NCBI GenBank assembly: GCA_963707905.1 | Contig: CAVPSA010000035.1 | Span: 30,014 to 94,013, forward strand | Length of the DNA stretch: 64,000 nucleotides | Reading direction: 5' to 3' | Source: DASXKD01 sp963707905 | GTDB taxonomy: Bacteria; Actinomycetota; Actinomycetes; Streptosporangiales; Streptosporangiaceae | In this document: positions 1 to 8,411 of the stretch, piece after piece | How the letters are laid out: the number at the start of each line of letters is the position of its first letter | Position numbering within the stretch: the stretch's first letter is position 1 | The notes under the pieces: generated by a model | The model's input: only the letters and a program-made list of their open reading frames with translations | What the model was told of the DNA's origin: nothing | Databases searched by the model: none | Made by a program: the position numbers and the translations under genes

Positions 1-426
1 AGCCAGCCGGCCACTCGACAGCGGCCAGCCAGACCGCAGTCACCACCTCGCCGCGCAGCACCCGGCTGGCTGCGATCGCCTTCGTCAGCCCGGCAGCGGG
101 ATACGGCATCTTCACCGGCCGGGAGGGCGGCCGGTGCCAGGCTCTGGCCGGCCGGACCACGGACGGCGGCGCGCGGTTCGGCTCCCTGGTCAGGGTCACC
201 GCCTGGCGGTGCGACACTTACGCGCCCGCCTCAGCCCTGAGCGGCGGACAGCCACGGTGACGCGTTCTTCTCGACGACGACACCGGGCTGCTCGATCACT
301 CATGATCTGGCGGCCGCGACCTGGGCGCACACTGGTCCCGCGTGACCCACGGGGCAAGCTGAGCCTGCGGATCCGGCAGCGCGGGCCGTCGTTCGGCCGA
401 ATAAAACGTGTCGCTGGCGCGGGCGG
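1..426. other. Left edge, no supportable gene
   Basis: I see no convincing gene here. A minus-strand reading from an ATG at about 109 runs out of the window and could be the start of a gene, but it is too short to judge. The plus-strand open frame crossing this stretch runs on antisense to the MarR gene and looks like a shadow. Confidence 0.4.
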
Positions 427-942
427 TCAGCTTTCCTCGACCGAGCGGATGATCGTCCGCAACAGCGACGCGAGCTGGTCCTTCTCCCGCTCGGACAGGC
501 TGGCGCTGACGAACGACTCGCCCATGTTGAACGCGGGGAACAACCGCTCGATCACGCCAAGCCCCTTGGGCTCCAAGCTGACCAGCACCAGGCGGCCGTC
601 CGACTCGTGCGCCCGGCGCCGGGCCAGGCCGCGCTTCTCCAGCGTCTTCAGCACGCCGGTGAGGGTGCCCTTGGTGACCCCGGCCTCGGCGGCCAGGTCC
701 CGGGTCTGCTGCTCGCCCCAGATCCACAGCACGAACAGCACGGTGAACGCGGCCCAGGACAGGTCCTCATCCGCGAGCACCTTGCGCTCCATGTGATTGC
801 GGATCACGTTGGCGGCGCGGTAGATGTTCGACACCGCGGCCATGGCAGCGAAGTCCAGTTGCTGGTTCCCGATGCGGCCGCGGATGTCGCGCTCGGCCTG
901 CATGAGGTCGCTGGCGTTGCTGGCGGCGAGGCGGCGGGGCAT
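427..942 (-). CDS. MarR-family transcriptional regulator
   Basis: A 171-residue protein with the MarR layout: a helical dimerisation N-terminus, a winged helix-turn-helix at about residues 75-125 (DLAAEAGVTKGTLTGVL followed by LEKRGLARRRAHESDGR, the wing with its conserved D-x-R), and a C-terminal helix. It would bind DNA as a dimer and probably responds to a small ligand, which is unknown. I chose the ATG at 942; an in-frame ATG 13 codons later is possible because no strong ribosome site precedes either. It lies 23 bp downstream of the beta-lactamase-like gene on the same strand and is probably co-transcribed with it. The frame stays open upstream across the neighbour, but that part is a shadow. 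Confidence 0.85.
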   Translation of the reverse strand: MPRRLAASNASDLMQAERDIRGRIGNQQLDFAAMAAVSNIYRAANVIRNHMERKVLADEDLSWAAFTVLFVLWIWGEQQTRDLAAEAGVTKGTLTGVLKTLEKRGLARRRAHESDGRLVLVSLEPKGLGVIERLFPAFNMGESFVSASLSEREKDQLASLLRTIIRSVEES

Positions 943-965
943 TCCACGATGGTACGTGGCCGTGT

Positions 966-2054
966 TCACCGGAAGAATCGCCGCTGCATGTACAGCAGAT
1001 GCCCGAACGGCTCCGGCGCCGGTGCGGCAGCTGCGGAGACATCCGCGCCGCCCTCGGCCAGCGCCTTGTTGACCAGCCTGGCGACCGCCTCGACGGTGTC
1101 CACGCCGTAGGCCATGTCCGGGTCGTTGCTGGTCAGGATCACGATCGAGTAGTCGAGGTCGCGGCGGGTGAAGTCGCCGATGCTGTTGATGTCCCACAGG
1201 TCCGGGTCCGGCAGCCAGCCGTTCTTCAGGTGCACCGTCATGTCGGCGGGCGCGCCCGCGGACACGCCCCAGCGTTGCCATGGGGTGACGTCGGCCATCA
1301 GGGTGAGCGCGTAGTGACGGCTGGCCGCGTCCAGCACCGTGTTGTGGGTGATCAGCAGCTGCAGCAGGCGCAGTTCGTCGTGCGCGTTGACCTCGGTCAG
1401 GCCCCAGAAGTCGTCCTGGCCGAGCAGGGTGTGGTTCATCCGGGCCGCGTTCAGGAACGCCTGCAACGCTGGCATGCCGACCTCGTTCCACAGGGTGTCC
1501 TGCGCATCGTTGTCGGACTCGGTGATCATCGCCGTGGCGAGCGCGGCCTGCTCCGGGCTGAGGCTCTCGTGCTCCTGCTGAAGCTGGTACAGCAGCGCGC
1601 CCAGAGTGATGACCTTGATCACGCTGGCCGAGTGAAAGTCCCGCCACTGGTGGTACCGGCAGCGGAAATCCTCGTCCGAGTCGTCCACGGCGATGCCCAC
1701 CGTCGCTTCGGTGCCGTGCAGGGCCCTGGCTATCCGGCGCGACAGCGCGGCCGCCAGCGCGGGCTGGTCCGGTGCGGTGCAGATGCCCGGCGCGGCGGCA
1801 GCTACTGGGGTGCTCGCCGGGCTCGGCCTGCTCGCCGGGGCGGTGCTGGCCGGGGCCGGGGTGCTGGCCGGGGCCGGGGTGCTGGCCGGGGCCGGGGTGC
1901 TCACCGGGCTCGGCGTGCTCGCGGTGGCCGCGGCGCTCGTGCTCGCCGGGGCCGTGGTGCTCGCCGGGGCGGGCGTACCGGCGGAGCCGGAGATCAGCAG
2001 AGCCGAAACCGCGAGGGCATACCAAGGCCACCGGCTGCCTAGCCGCATCGTCAT
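966..2054 (-). CDS. Secreted beta-lactamase-like serine hydrolase
   Basis: About 362 residues. An N-terminal hydrophobic segment (about residues 9-26) looks like a signal peptide. A low-complexity Ala/Pro/Ser/Thr linker follows (about 27-83), then a class A beta-lactamase-like domain. The active-site motifs are visible: S144-V-I-K147, S180-D-N182, and K277-N-G279 in place of the usual KTG. The KNG variant fits the actinobacterial serine-hydrolase relatives, so penicillinase activity should not be assumed; the protein could be a peptidase or cell-wall enzyme. There is no lipobox cysteine. The start at 2054 is chosen because GAGGAG lies 4 nt upstream; an ATG two codons later is equally possible. 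The gene is followed by the MarR regulator. Confidence 0.82.
   Translation of the reverse strand: MTMRLGSRWPWYALAVSALLISGSAGTPAPASTTAPASTSAAATASTPSPVSTPAPASTPAPASTPAPASTAPASRPSPASTPVAAAAPGICTAPDQPALAAALSRRIARALHGTEATVGIAVDDSDEDFRCRYHQWRDFHSASVIKVITLGALLYQLQQEHESLSPEQAALATAMITESDNDAQDTLWNEVGMPALQAFLNAARMNHTLLGQDDFWGLTEVNAHDELRLLQLLITHNTVLDAASRHYALTLMADVTPWQRWGVSAGAPADMTVHLKNGWLPDPDLWDINSIGDFTRRDLDYSIVILTSNDPDMAYGVDTVEAVARLVNKALAEGGADVSAAAAPAPEPFGHLLYMQRRFFR
1806..1976 (-). repeat. Minisatellite encoding Pro/Ala/Ser/Thr linker
   Basis: Short tandem units encode repeats of the type PAPAST between the signal peptide and the hydrolase domain of the beta-lactamase-like protein. The array keeps the frame open and probably acts as a flexible, cell-wall-spanning spacer. 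Confidence 0.8.
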
Positions 2055-2157
2055 CACGCTCCTCGGGCAGCGCAAGACGTTAGGCAGCGAAGCTGGAGCG
2101 GCGATGTCATCAGCATGTGAAGATCGTGAGAGGTTTTGCCGGCGGGGTCAGACGCGG

Positions 2158-2970
2158 TTACTGGGGCATGTCGTAGGCGATCGTAGGCAAGTCCACCGCT
2201 GTGGCGCCACCGTCTACGGTGAGCACGGCTCCGGTCACCGCGGACGCGTGCTCGCTGGCCAGGAACGCCACCACCGCCGCGACCTCGCCGGGCTCGGCCG
2301 GCCGGCGCAGCGGCACTTGCGCGGTGGCCAGCGCGTACGCGGCCGCCCGGTCCGGCAGCCCGCGCAGCGCGGCCAGCGCGTCCATCTCCTCGTCGGCCAT
2401 CGGGGTGCGCACCCACCCCGGGCACACGGTGTTGACCCGGACCCCACGGGCGCCGAAGTCCCTGGCCATGGACCTGGCCAGGCCGATCAGGCCATGTTTG
2501 GCGCTGACGTAGCCGACCGACTCAGGCGCGGCCGCCAGGCCGGCGATCGACGAGACGACGACCACGCTGCCGCGCCGCGCGATGAGCTGTGGCAGGCAGG
2601 CCCGGGCGGCAACCAGGCAGGTGGTCACGTTGGCCCGCCAGCTCCGCGCCCAGTCCTCGTCGGCGATGTCCCCGGCCGTGCCCACGCCATGGCCGCCGGC
2701 GTTGGCCACCAGGATGTCGATGCCGCCGAACCGCGCGGCCGCCGTCGCGGCCAGCTCCGCCATGTCCGCCGCGGACGCCGCGTCAGCGGGGACGGCCAGC
2801 GCCCGCTCCCCCAGTGCCGCCGCGACGGCCTGCACCGGCCCGGGCCGCCGGCCCACCAGGACCACGCGGGCACCCTCGGCCGCGAACCGCTCCGCCACGG
2901 CCGCGCCGATGCCGGTCCCGGCGCCGGTGACCACCGCCACCCGGCCGTCCAGCCATCCCGTGGCTGTCAT
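2158..2970 (-). CDS. SDR-family NAD(P)-dependent oxidoreductase
   Basis: About 270 residues, a normal length for a classical short-chain dehydrogenase. The Rossmann motif TGAGTGIG is near the N-terminus, the NAG motif appears as ANAGG, and the catalytic Ser (VSSIAG) and Tyr-x-x-x-Lys (YVSAK) are present, with a C-terminal VDGG. The substrate cannot be told from sequence. The start at 2970 is supported by GGAGGT 4 nt upstream, although the frame is open 19 codons further. It lies 25 bp downstream of the PLP decarboxylase on the same strand, so the two may form an operon that modifies an amino acid or amine; that link is inference. Confidence 0.88.
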   Translation of the reverse strand: MTATGWLDGRVAVVTGAGTGIGAAVAERFAAEGARVVLVGRRPGPVQAVAAALGERALAVPADAASAADMAELAATAAARFGGIDILVANAGGHGVGTAGDIADEDWARSWRANVTTCLVAARACLPQLIARRGSVVVVSSIAGLAAAPESVGYVSAKHGLIGLARSMARDFGARGVRVNTVCPGWVRTPMADEEMDALAALRGLPDRAAAYALATAQVPLRRPAEPGEVAAVVAFLASEHASAVTGAVLTVDGGATAVDLPTIAYDMPQ

Positions 2971-2995
2971 GGCTACCTCCCGTGCGGCCGCCCGG

Positions 2996-4451
2996 CTACC
3001 CAGCGGCGAGTTCCTCGACCCGGGCATGCAGTTCGGTGACGTAGCCGCGCGCCTCGGGTTTCATCAGGACGCTGCGCAGGATTCTCGCGCCATCCCGGTC
3101 GGCCCTGACGCCGGGGTGCCGCCGGGACAGGCCGGCCGCGGTGACCCGCAGCGTGCTGAGGAAGACCGGCCGGCTGGCCTTCATGCCACGGGCAAGCATC
3201 GAAACGGACGCGTCGTCGATCTCGGACATCGTCGCGCCGGGCGTGGCCGGGAAATAGCAGACGATATCGAGTTCGGGGGGCTGGTAGAGCTCCAGCAGAC
3301 CGGATTCGCCGATCAGGGCGGCCCAGCCGAGCGCGGCACGGCGGCACGCGGTGAGCACCCGGCCGAGCCCGTCCGGGGTCAGCGGCAGGAGCTGGAGCGT
3401 GAGCCAGAGCGCGGCCGCCGACGCACCGGCCCTGGAGCACTCCAGGCTGATCTCACCCAGGTGCAGCTCGTCGGAGGTGAAGTAGGTGTACGGCGAGTCG
3501 TGCAGGTAGAACCGGCCCACCTCCGGGTCGGAGAACAGGACCGCGCCGCATCCGTACGGCTGGAGGCCGTGCTTGTGCGGGTCGACCACGACCGAGTCGC
3601 ACTCGGCGATGGCCCGCCAGGGGGCCGGGTCCAGGCCGGGCTGGAAGACATCGGCTGCCTGGTCCCCTGGGCCTGCCCGGCGGCTCCGGCCCCGCCTGCC
3701 CGGCGGCTCCGGCCCCCGCCTGCCCGGCGGCTCCGGCCCCCGCCTGCCCGGCGAGCAGGGTGAAGAAGCCGCCGTAGGCCGCGTCCACGTGCACCCTGGC
3801 CCCGTGCCGGCGGGCGACCGCCAGGATCTCGTGCACCGGGTCGATGGCACCCAGGCCGGTGGTGCCGGTGGTGGCAACCACCGTGCCGATCCGGCCCCCG
3901 GCGAGCAACGCGTCGAGTGCCGCGGTATCCATCCGCCCCGCGCCGTCGGCGGGCACCGGGGTGCCCTCGATGCCGAGCACGCCGCACATCCGGGCATGGG
4001 TGTAGTGCGCCTCCTCGCTGTAGGCGACGCCGAGGCCGGGATGGGTTTCCCTGGCCACGTAAAGGGCCTCCAGGTTGGCGATCGTGCCGCTGGTGGTCAG
4101 GTGGCCGAGGTGGGCGCCCAGCCCGAACATGGCGGCCAGCGCAGCGACCGCCTCCTTTTCCATCTGGCCGGTCGCGGGACCGCCGTCCAGCGCGTGGTTG
4201 TTCGGGTTGATCAGCATCGCGGCGAGATAGCCGGCCACCGCAGCCGGGTGCGCGGGCTTGAGCATCTGGCCGGCGTAGGACGGGTGGAAGAACGGATAGT
4301 TGCCGTGCAGCCGCCCGGTGAGTTCGGCGAAGGCGCCGGCGAACCGCTCGTCGCTGACGAGCATCGACGGGTCGGTCTCGAACGGCCCGAACCCCTCCTG
4401 CCACTCCGCTATCGCCGCGACGGCACCGCTCAGCCAGCCCTGCAGGTCCAT
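2996..4451 (-). CDS. PLP-dependent decarboxylase, frameshifted
   Basis: A group II pyridoxal-dependent decarboxylase (glutamate/aromatic amino acid type) in two frames. The N-terminal frame from 4451 carries TTSGTIANLEAL and the PLP-contacting HVDAAYGG. The C-terminal frame, ending at 2996, carries VDPHKHGLQPYGCG with the Schiff-base lysine. The break lies in a C-rich tandem repeat at 3671-3753, just after the first half loses homology. Joining the halves needs a net one-base deletion, or gain of another 23-nt repeat unit. All visible key residues are intact, so this is either a sequencing indel, a recent lesion or a repeat-length switch. The substrate is unknown. The SDR gene follows directly. 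Confidence 0.8.
3671..3753. repeat. 23/24-nt tandem repeat within decarboxylase gene
   Basis: Three units beginning GCCTGCCCGGCGGCTCCGGC plus a partial fourth. The first unit (3671-3693) is 23 nt with four C at its end; the second and third are 24 nt with five C. On the minus strand each 24-nt unit reads as an AGQAGAGA-like octapeptide. The frame of the decarboxylase changes inside this array. Confidence 0.85.
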
Positions 4452-4489
4452 CCGGAAACCGTACCCCCGCCCGGCGGCCGCCCCCGCAG

Positions 4490-4548
4490 GCCCGCCGCCC
4501 CCGCAGGCCCGCCGCCCCGCAGGCCCGCCGCCCCGCAGGCCCGCCCCA
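4490..4548. repeat. Short tandem repeat upstream of decarboxylase
   Basis: About four copies of a 14-15 nt unit resembling CCCGCAGGCCCGCCG, just upstream of the decarboxylase start and downstream of the secreted-protein gene. No role can be assigned. Confidence 0.7.
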
Positions 4549-4614
4549 CGCGGCGCGGCCGGACCCCGTGCCCGGGTCCGGTCCGCCGCGCAGGTGCGTG
4601 GCGCTTGTCCGGCG

Positions 4615-5121
4615 TTAGGTACCGATGTTGAGGAACGTCACGGGCAGCTTCGCGGACTTGGCCGTGGAGCTTGGCGGCGACGGGGCGAAGACGACCGTCC
4701 CGGTGCCCGAGCACGGCACGGTGATGCTGGCCGGGATCTTCTTCGGCACGAAGAAGCTGGTGAAGCTAGCGAGGACCGTGGTACTCGCGGCCGGCAGCAG
4801 GGTGGCCGTGATCTTCGTCCCGGCACTCCCGGTGAACCCGATGTCAAAGGTCGACGTGGGCTGCGCGGTCTTCACCTCGATGGTCTGGTTGCGTGCGGGG
4901 TGGCCGGTGTTGGCGGGCCCCGGGCAGATGACCTTGATCACGGCCTTGCCCGGCGGGTGGTTGTTGATATAACCGCTGAAGTACTCGTTGGGACCGATGG
5001 GGACCGGGTCCTGCGGCCGCGCCGCGGCGGATGCCGTCGCGGCGAGCGACAACCCCATGGCCGCAGCGATTAAACCGGACATGAGGGCCGCGGCGAACCG
5101 TCGGCTGAGTCTTCCACGCAT
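4615..5121 (-). CDS. Secreted hypothetical protein
   Basis: 168 residues. Arginines at the N-terminus are followed by a hydrophobic stretch and an Ala-x-Ala cleavage region (about residues 30-34), a clear Sec signal peptide. The mature part of about 135 residues is rich in Thr, Ser, Pro and small residues, with two cysteines (about 66 and 137) that could form a disulfide, which suggests a small beta-sandwich extracellular protein. I do not recognise the family. The start is well supported by GGAGGA 5-6 nt upstream of the ATG at 5121. It is divergent from the carbonic anhydrase; the shared 237-bp region holds an AT-rich palindrome. Confidence 0.8.
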   Translation of the reverse strand: MRGRLSRRFAAALMSGLIAAAMGLSLAATASAAARPQDPVPIGPNEYFSGYINNHPPGKAVIKVICPGPANTGHPARNQTIEVKTAQPTSTFDIGFTGSAGTKITATLLPAASTTVLASFTSFFVPKKIPASITVPCSGTGTVVFAPSPPSSTAKSAKLPVTFLNIGT

Positions 5122-5251
5122 GTGTTCCTCCCCGGAGATCAGCGCGTGCAACTTCTTGCCACGCTGCCACCGCCGGGCACGCTGTTCCAGTGCTTTCTCC
5201 GGTACGGCACGAGAACGATTTGCTGTCCGCCAGGAAACGTGGGAATGATGG

Positions 5252-5268
5252 CCTATTAAATTAATAGG
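5252..5268. promoter_or_regulatory. AT-rich perfect palindrome, candidate operator
   Basis: CCTATTAA-A-TTAATAGG is a perfect 8-bp inverted repeat around one base. It sits in an AT-rich island (about 5245-5295), unusual in this GC-rich window, between the divergent secreted-protein and carbonic anhydrase genes. The position fits a promoter or operator for one or both. The binding protein is unknown. Confidence 0.6.
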
Positions 5269-5358
5269 AAAAATAGATAATACGGGACATACCGGGTTAA
5301 GATCGGAATCTCGGGCCTCGCCCCAGCCGCACCTGTCCCATCGACGAGCAGGAGTCCC

Positions 5359-5847
5359 ATGACCGCCACCGACGAGTACCTGGCCAACAACGCACGCTAC
5401 GTGGAGGGCTTCAGCGGCCCGCTGCCGATGCCGCCGTCCGCGCACCTCGCCGTCGTCGCATGCATGGACGCCCGGCTCAACGTCTACGCGATTCTCGGCC
5501 TGGGTGACGGCGAGGCCCACGTCATTCGCAACGCTGGCGGAGTCATCACCGATGACGAGATCAGGTCGCTGGCCATCAGCCAGCGACTGCTCGGCACCAC
5601 GGAGATCATCCTGATCCACCACACCGACTGCGGCATGCTCACGTTCACCGACGACGCGTTCAAGCGGTCGATCCAGGACGAGACCGGGGTCAAGCCGTCC
5701 TGGGGCGCCGAGGCATTCCCCGACCTGGACGAGGATGTGCGCCAGTCGATCGCCCGGATCAAGGCCAGCCCGTTCGTGCCGCACAAGGACGCCATCCGCG
5801 GTTTCGTCTTCGACGTCGCCACCGGGAAGCTCAACGAGGTCAACTGA
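5359..5847 (+). CDS. Beta-class carbonic anhydrase
   Basis: 162 residues, the length of the short actinobacterial beta carbonic anhydrases. Zinc ligands are visible: C35 in C35-M-D37-A-R39 with the Asp-Arg dyad, and H88-T-D-C91. It would interconvert CO2 and bicarbonate in the cytoplasm. AGGAG lies 5 nt upstream of the ATG. The next gene starts 4 nt after its stop, so the two are probably co-transcribed. The palindrome at 5252-5268 lies about 90 bp upstream of the start. Confidence 0.92.
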   Translation: MTATDEYLANNARYVEGFSGPLPMPPSAHLAVVACMDARLNVYAILGLGDGEAHVIRNAGGVITDDEIRSLAISQRLLGTTEIILIHHTDCGMLTFTDDAFKRSIQDETGVKPSWGAEAFPDLDEDVRQSIARIKASPFVPHKDAIRGFVFDVATGKLNEVN

Positions 5848-5851
5848 ACCG

Positions 5852-6790
5852 GTGACCAACGCAGGCGCCCCGGCCCCGGACAGCCCGGCGGCCGGGGCGC
5901 CGGTCATCGACTCCCACCAGCACTTCTGGGACCTGTCCGCGCACGACCAGCCCTGGCTGGCCAGTGATCCGGCGCTGGCGCCGCTGCTGCGCGATTTCAC
6001 GCTGGCGGACCTGGCACCGCTGGCGGCGGCCGAGGGTGTCACGGCGAGCGTGGTGGTGCAGACGGTCGCTGAACCCTGGGAAACGCCCGAACTGCTCAGC
6101 CTCGCGGCCGGGCCCGGCCTGGTCGCGGGCGTGGTCGGCTGGGCAGACCTGACCGCGCCCGATGTCGCGGACGTGCTCGCGGAACTGCGCGGGCTTCCCG
6201 GCGGTGAACACCTGTCCGGCATCCGGCACCCGGTGCTTGCCGAGCCGGACCCGGACTGGCTGGCCAGGCCGGCCGTGCTGCGCGGGCTGAAAGCGCTGGC
6301 AGCCACCGGCCTCGCCTACGACGTGGTCGGCGAGCCCCGCCACCTGCCGGCCGCGGTGACCGCCGCGCGCCAGGTCCCCGAACTCCGGTTCGTTCTCGAC
6401 CACCTGGGCAACCCCGACATGATCCCCGGCACCAGCCCCGAAGCCAGCCAGCCGTGGGCCAGCGCCGTCACCCAGTTCGCCGCCTTGGAGAACACCGCCG
6501 CCAAGCTGTCCGGCATCCTCGGCGTCCCCCCGCCCCCCGGCACCACGCCTGGCTCTGGCTCCCTGGCCCACATCCGCACCATGGCCTACATCCGCCCTTA
6601 CTACGATTTCGGAATACACGCTTTCGGCCCAAACCGCCTCATGTTCGGCACCGACTGGCCCCCCTGCACCCTCGATGCCAGCTACGCGGACGTCTGCGCC
6701 ACCGCCCGGGCCCTGACTGCCGGCCTGAGCAGCGCCGAGCAGGCAGCAATCTTCTCCGGCACCGCACGCCAGGCGTACCGGCTCCGCTGA
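5852..6790 (+). CDS. Amidohydrolase-2 family protein (lactonase-like)
   Basis: About 312 residues with the metal-binding start IDSHQHFWD and the late FGTDWP motif of the amidohydrolase-2 superfamily (TIM barrel). The closest named relatives are L-fuconolactonase and 2-pyrone-4,6-dicarboxylate hydrolase types, so a hydrolytic opening of a lactone is likely, but the substrate is not known. The GTG at 5852 follows the carbonic anhydrase stop by 4 nt; the open frame extends further upstream inside that gene but is a shadow there. Pairing with carbonic anhydrase suggests co-transcription rather than an obvious shared pathway. Confidence 0.85.
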   Translation: MTNAGAPAPDSPAAGAPVIDSHQHFWDLSAHDQPWLASDPALAPLLRDFTLADLAPLAAAEGVTASVVVQTVAEPWETPELLSLAAGPGLVAGVVGWADLTAPDVADVLAELRGLPGGEHLSGIRHPVLAEPDPDWLARPAVLRGLKALAATGLAYDVVGEPRHLPAAVTAARQVPELRFVLDHLGNPDMIPGTSPEASQPWASAVTQFAALENTAAKLSGILGVPPPPGTTPGSGSLAHIRTMAYIRPYYDFGIHAFGPNRLMFGTDWPPCTLDASYADVCATARALTAGLSSAEQAAIFSGTARQAYRLR

Positions 6791-6829
6791 CGTCGCGGCC
6801 CGCGCACCCATCCCGGGCCGGGCGGCCCA

Positions 6830-7090
6830 GACGCCGCCTTCGCCCGCCTCGCCGGCACCAGCCCCATCGAGGCATCCAGCGGCCAGACCATCCGCCACCG
6901 GCTCAACCGGGGCGGCGACCGGGCACTCAACAAGGCCATCCACATCATCGCCACCAGCCGGAAGGGCTGCGACCCCGCCACCATCGCCTACGTCACCCGC
7001 CGCCGGGCGTGGCCGGGTGCCAGCGCCGGCCCCGCTCGAGCCGCCAGGATGCGCGAGCCGGCGCAGAAGCATCGCCGGCATTGTCTTTGA
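6830..7090 (+). pseudogene. IS110-family transposase C-terminal remnant
   Basis: A frame beginning DAAFARLAGTSPIEASSG and continuing RHRLNRGGDRALNKAIH then ATIAYVTRRR matches the C-terminal transposase_20 region of IS110/IS1111/IS902 elements (the serine in ASSG and the HRLNRGGDR stretch). Only about 60 recognisable codons remain, without the N-terminal DEDD domain or a start. The frame then runs on in unrelated sequence to a TGA at 7088-7090. It is a fossil of an insertion between the amidohydrolase and the membrane protein. Confidence 0.8.
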
Positions 7091-7155
7091 GGCCTGGCCC
7101 GGCCAGCGTCAGGCGAAGCAGCAGGAAAATACTTGCCGACTTGGAAAGCTCATGT

Positions 7156-7176
7156 TACTTTCTAATTAGGAAAGTA
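7156..7176. promoter_or_regulatory. Inverted repeat, candidate operator
   Basis: TACTTTC-(7 nt TAATTAG)-GAAAGTA is a perfect 7-bp inverted repeat with an AT-rich core, 22 bp upstream of the membrane-protein start. The winged-helix regulator encoded in the same operon is a natural candidate for binding it, which would make an autoregulated unit. This is inference from position and symmetry. Confidence 0.6.
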
Positions 7177-7197
7177 GTTTCCCAGCAGGAGATAACC

Positions 7198-7758
7198 ATG
7201 GGTGACACACAGCAGCCCCAGCCGGCCGGAACCGGGGCGACCAGCGCCGAGGCGGCAGCCGCGCTGGCCGAGATCCAGCACCGGCAGGAACAGGTCATCA
7301 AGGCCGCGCTCGTCCCAGTCTGGTACTGGTGGGTGATGGCGGCCGCGATAGTCGCTATCGGCGCCGCCAGGGACAGCGGGGACCTTCTCGTGCAGGCCAT
7401 CATCATTCCGCTCGCCGGGCTCGTCATCGCAGGGCTGATCGTCGCGACGATCCCCGGCGTGCGCCGCCGTGTCCAGGTAAACAGCGCCACGCAGCCCGCC
7501 GACGCCCGCGCCGTTGCCGCCATATTCGGCATGATCGTGCTGGTCGACGGGGTGATCATCGGCGTCGCGGCCAGCCTGGCCGCGGCCCACGTCCCCTATC
7601 CCGCCACCATCGGCACCGCCGCCGGGGCTGCCGTGCTCGTGATCATCGGGCCACTGGTGAACCGGTACGCGCGCAGGCTCATGCTGAGCAAGGCCCGGCA
7701 GCAAATGAACGACGCGAGGCAGGCGGAGGCGCCCCATGACCACGGCTCGTTTCGATGA
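7198..7758 (+). CDS. Four-helix membrane protein, unknown function
   Basis: 186 residues. A charged, glutamine-rich N-terminus of about 40 residues is followed by four predicted membrane helices, paired as about 40-60 plus 65-85 and about 102-127 plus 135-152, with a basic cytoplasmic tail. I do not recognise a named family. AGGAG lies 7 nt upstream of the ATG. The gene overlaps the downstream winged-helix regulator by 23 bp, indicating an operon and probably a regulatory or sensory partnership. The palindrome at 7156-7176 lies just upstream. Confidence 0.8.
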   Translation: MGDTQQPQPAGTGATSAEAAAALAEIQHRQEQVIKAALVPVWYWWVMAAAIVAIGAARDSGDLLVQAIIIPLAGLVIAGLIVATIPGVRRRVQVNSATQPADARAVAAIFGMIVLVDGVIIGVAASLAAAHVPYPATIGTAAGAAVLVIIGPLVNRYARRLMLSKARQQMNDARQAEAPHDHGSFR

Positions 7759-8083
7759 GCTGATTCACGCGCCGACGCGGCTGGCGATCGTCTCGCTGCT
7801 CGCGGCGGCGCAATGGGCCGACTTCAAGTACATCCGCGACGAACTCGGCCTGTCCGACTCGGCGCTATCCAAACAGCTGTCCACCCTAGAGTCGGCCGGC
7901 TACGTCGAGATCCGCAAAAGATTCGTGGGCAAGCGCCCGCGCACCTCAGCCAGCCTCAGCACAGCCGGCCGCCAGGCATTCGAGCAGCACGCGGCGGCCC
8001 TCCAGCAAATCATGGCCAGGTCACAGCAGGATGCCAGCGCCCGGCCGGCCGCTGAGGCCGACCGCGGGATTCTAGGACGCTGA
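7736..8083 (+). CDS. Winged-helix transcriptional regulator
   Basis: 115 residues, mostly one winged helix: RLAIVSLLAAAQWADFKYI, then LGLSDSALSKQLSTLESAGY as the helix-turn-helix and KRFVGKRPRT as the wing. This matches the small HTH_34/MarR-like single-domain regulators of actinobacteria, which have no separate ligand domain. It overlaps the membrane-protein gene by 23 bp and has GGAGG 7 nt before its ATG. It probably regulates its own operon through the inverted repeat at 7156-7176. Confidence 0.87.
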   Translation: MTTARFDELIHAPTRLAIVSLLAAAQWADFKYIRDELGLSDSALSKQLSTLESAGYVEIRKRFVGKRPRTSASLSTAGRQAFEQHAAALQQIMARSQQDASARPAAEADRGILGR

Positions 8084-8411
8084 GCCGCCGGCCCGGAACC
8101 GCGCCCGTTCCGCTACCCCCGGATTCCGGGCGCCACTCCATAGTGGTTGGCCCTCCCGATCACAAGAGAGGGTGTTACGACGAAAGGGACAACTCCGTCC
8201 CGGCGGACCAGAGCCGGCGCTTGATCATCTGTGAGTGTGTGTCGAATGGACGGCTCGGCTGTGACCGGCGACGGACCCGCCCTTTCAGCGAAGCACCAGC
8301 CTCCAACCACCAGCCGCGCAGCTTCCGAAGGGCTGACCGGGTTCTCTGGCTAATCATGCCGAAGATCATTCTGCGCATCTGCAGATCAACCGGAGCCAGC
8401 GGCCGCGCGAA
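8084..8411. other. Intergenic, nothing recognised
   Basis: 328 bp with less biased base composition than its surroundings. Short open frames on both strands have no ribosome site and no recognisable sequence. I see no RNA gene or strong terminator. Confidence 0.4.

Noticed and set aside
134..796. Plus-strand open frame at the left edge
   Set aside because: It runs antisense to the MarR gene and has low-complexity Arg/Ser content.
6830..7090. Intact insertion sequence
   Set aside because: Only the C-terminal tail of the transposase remains; no terminal repeats or N-terminal domain are visible.
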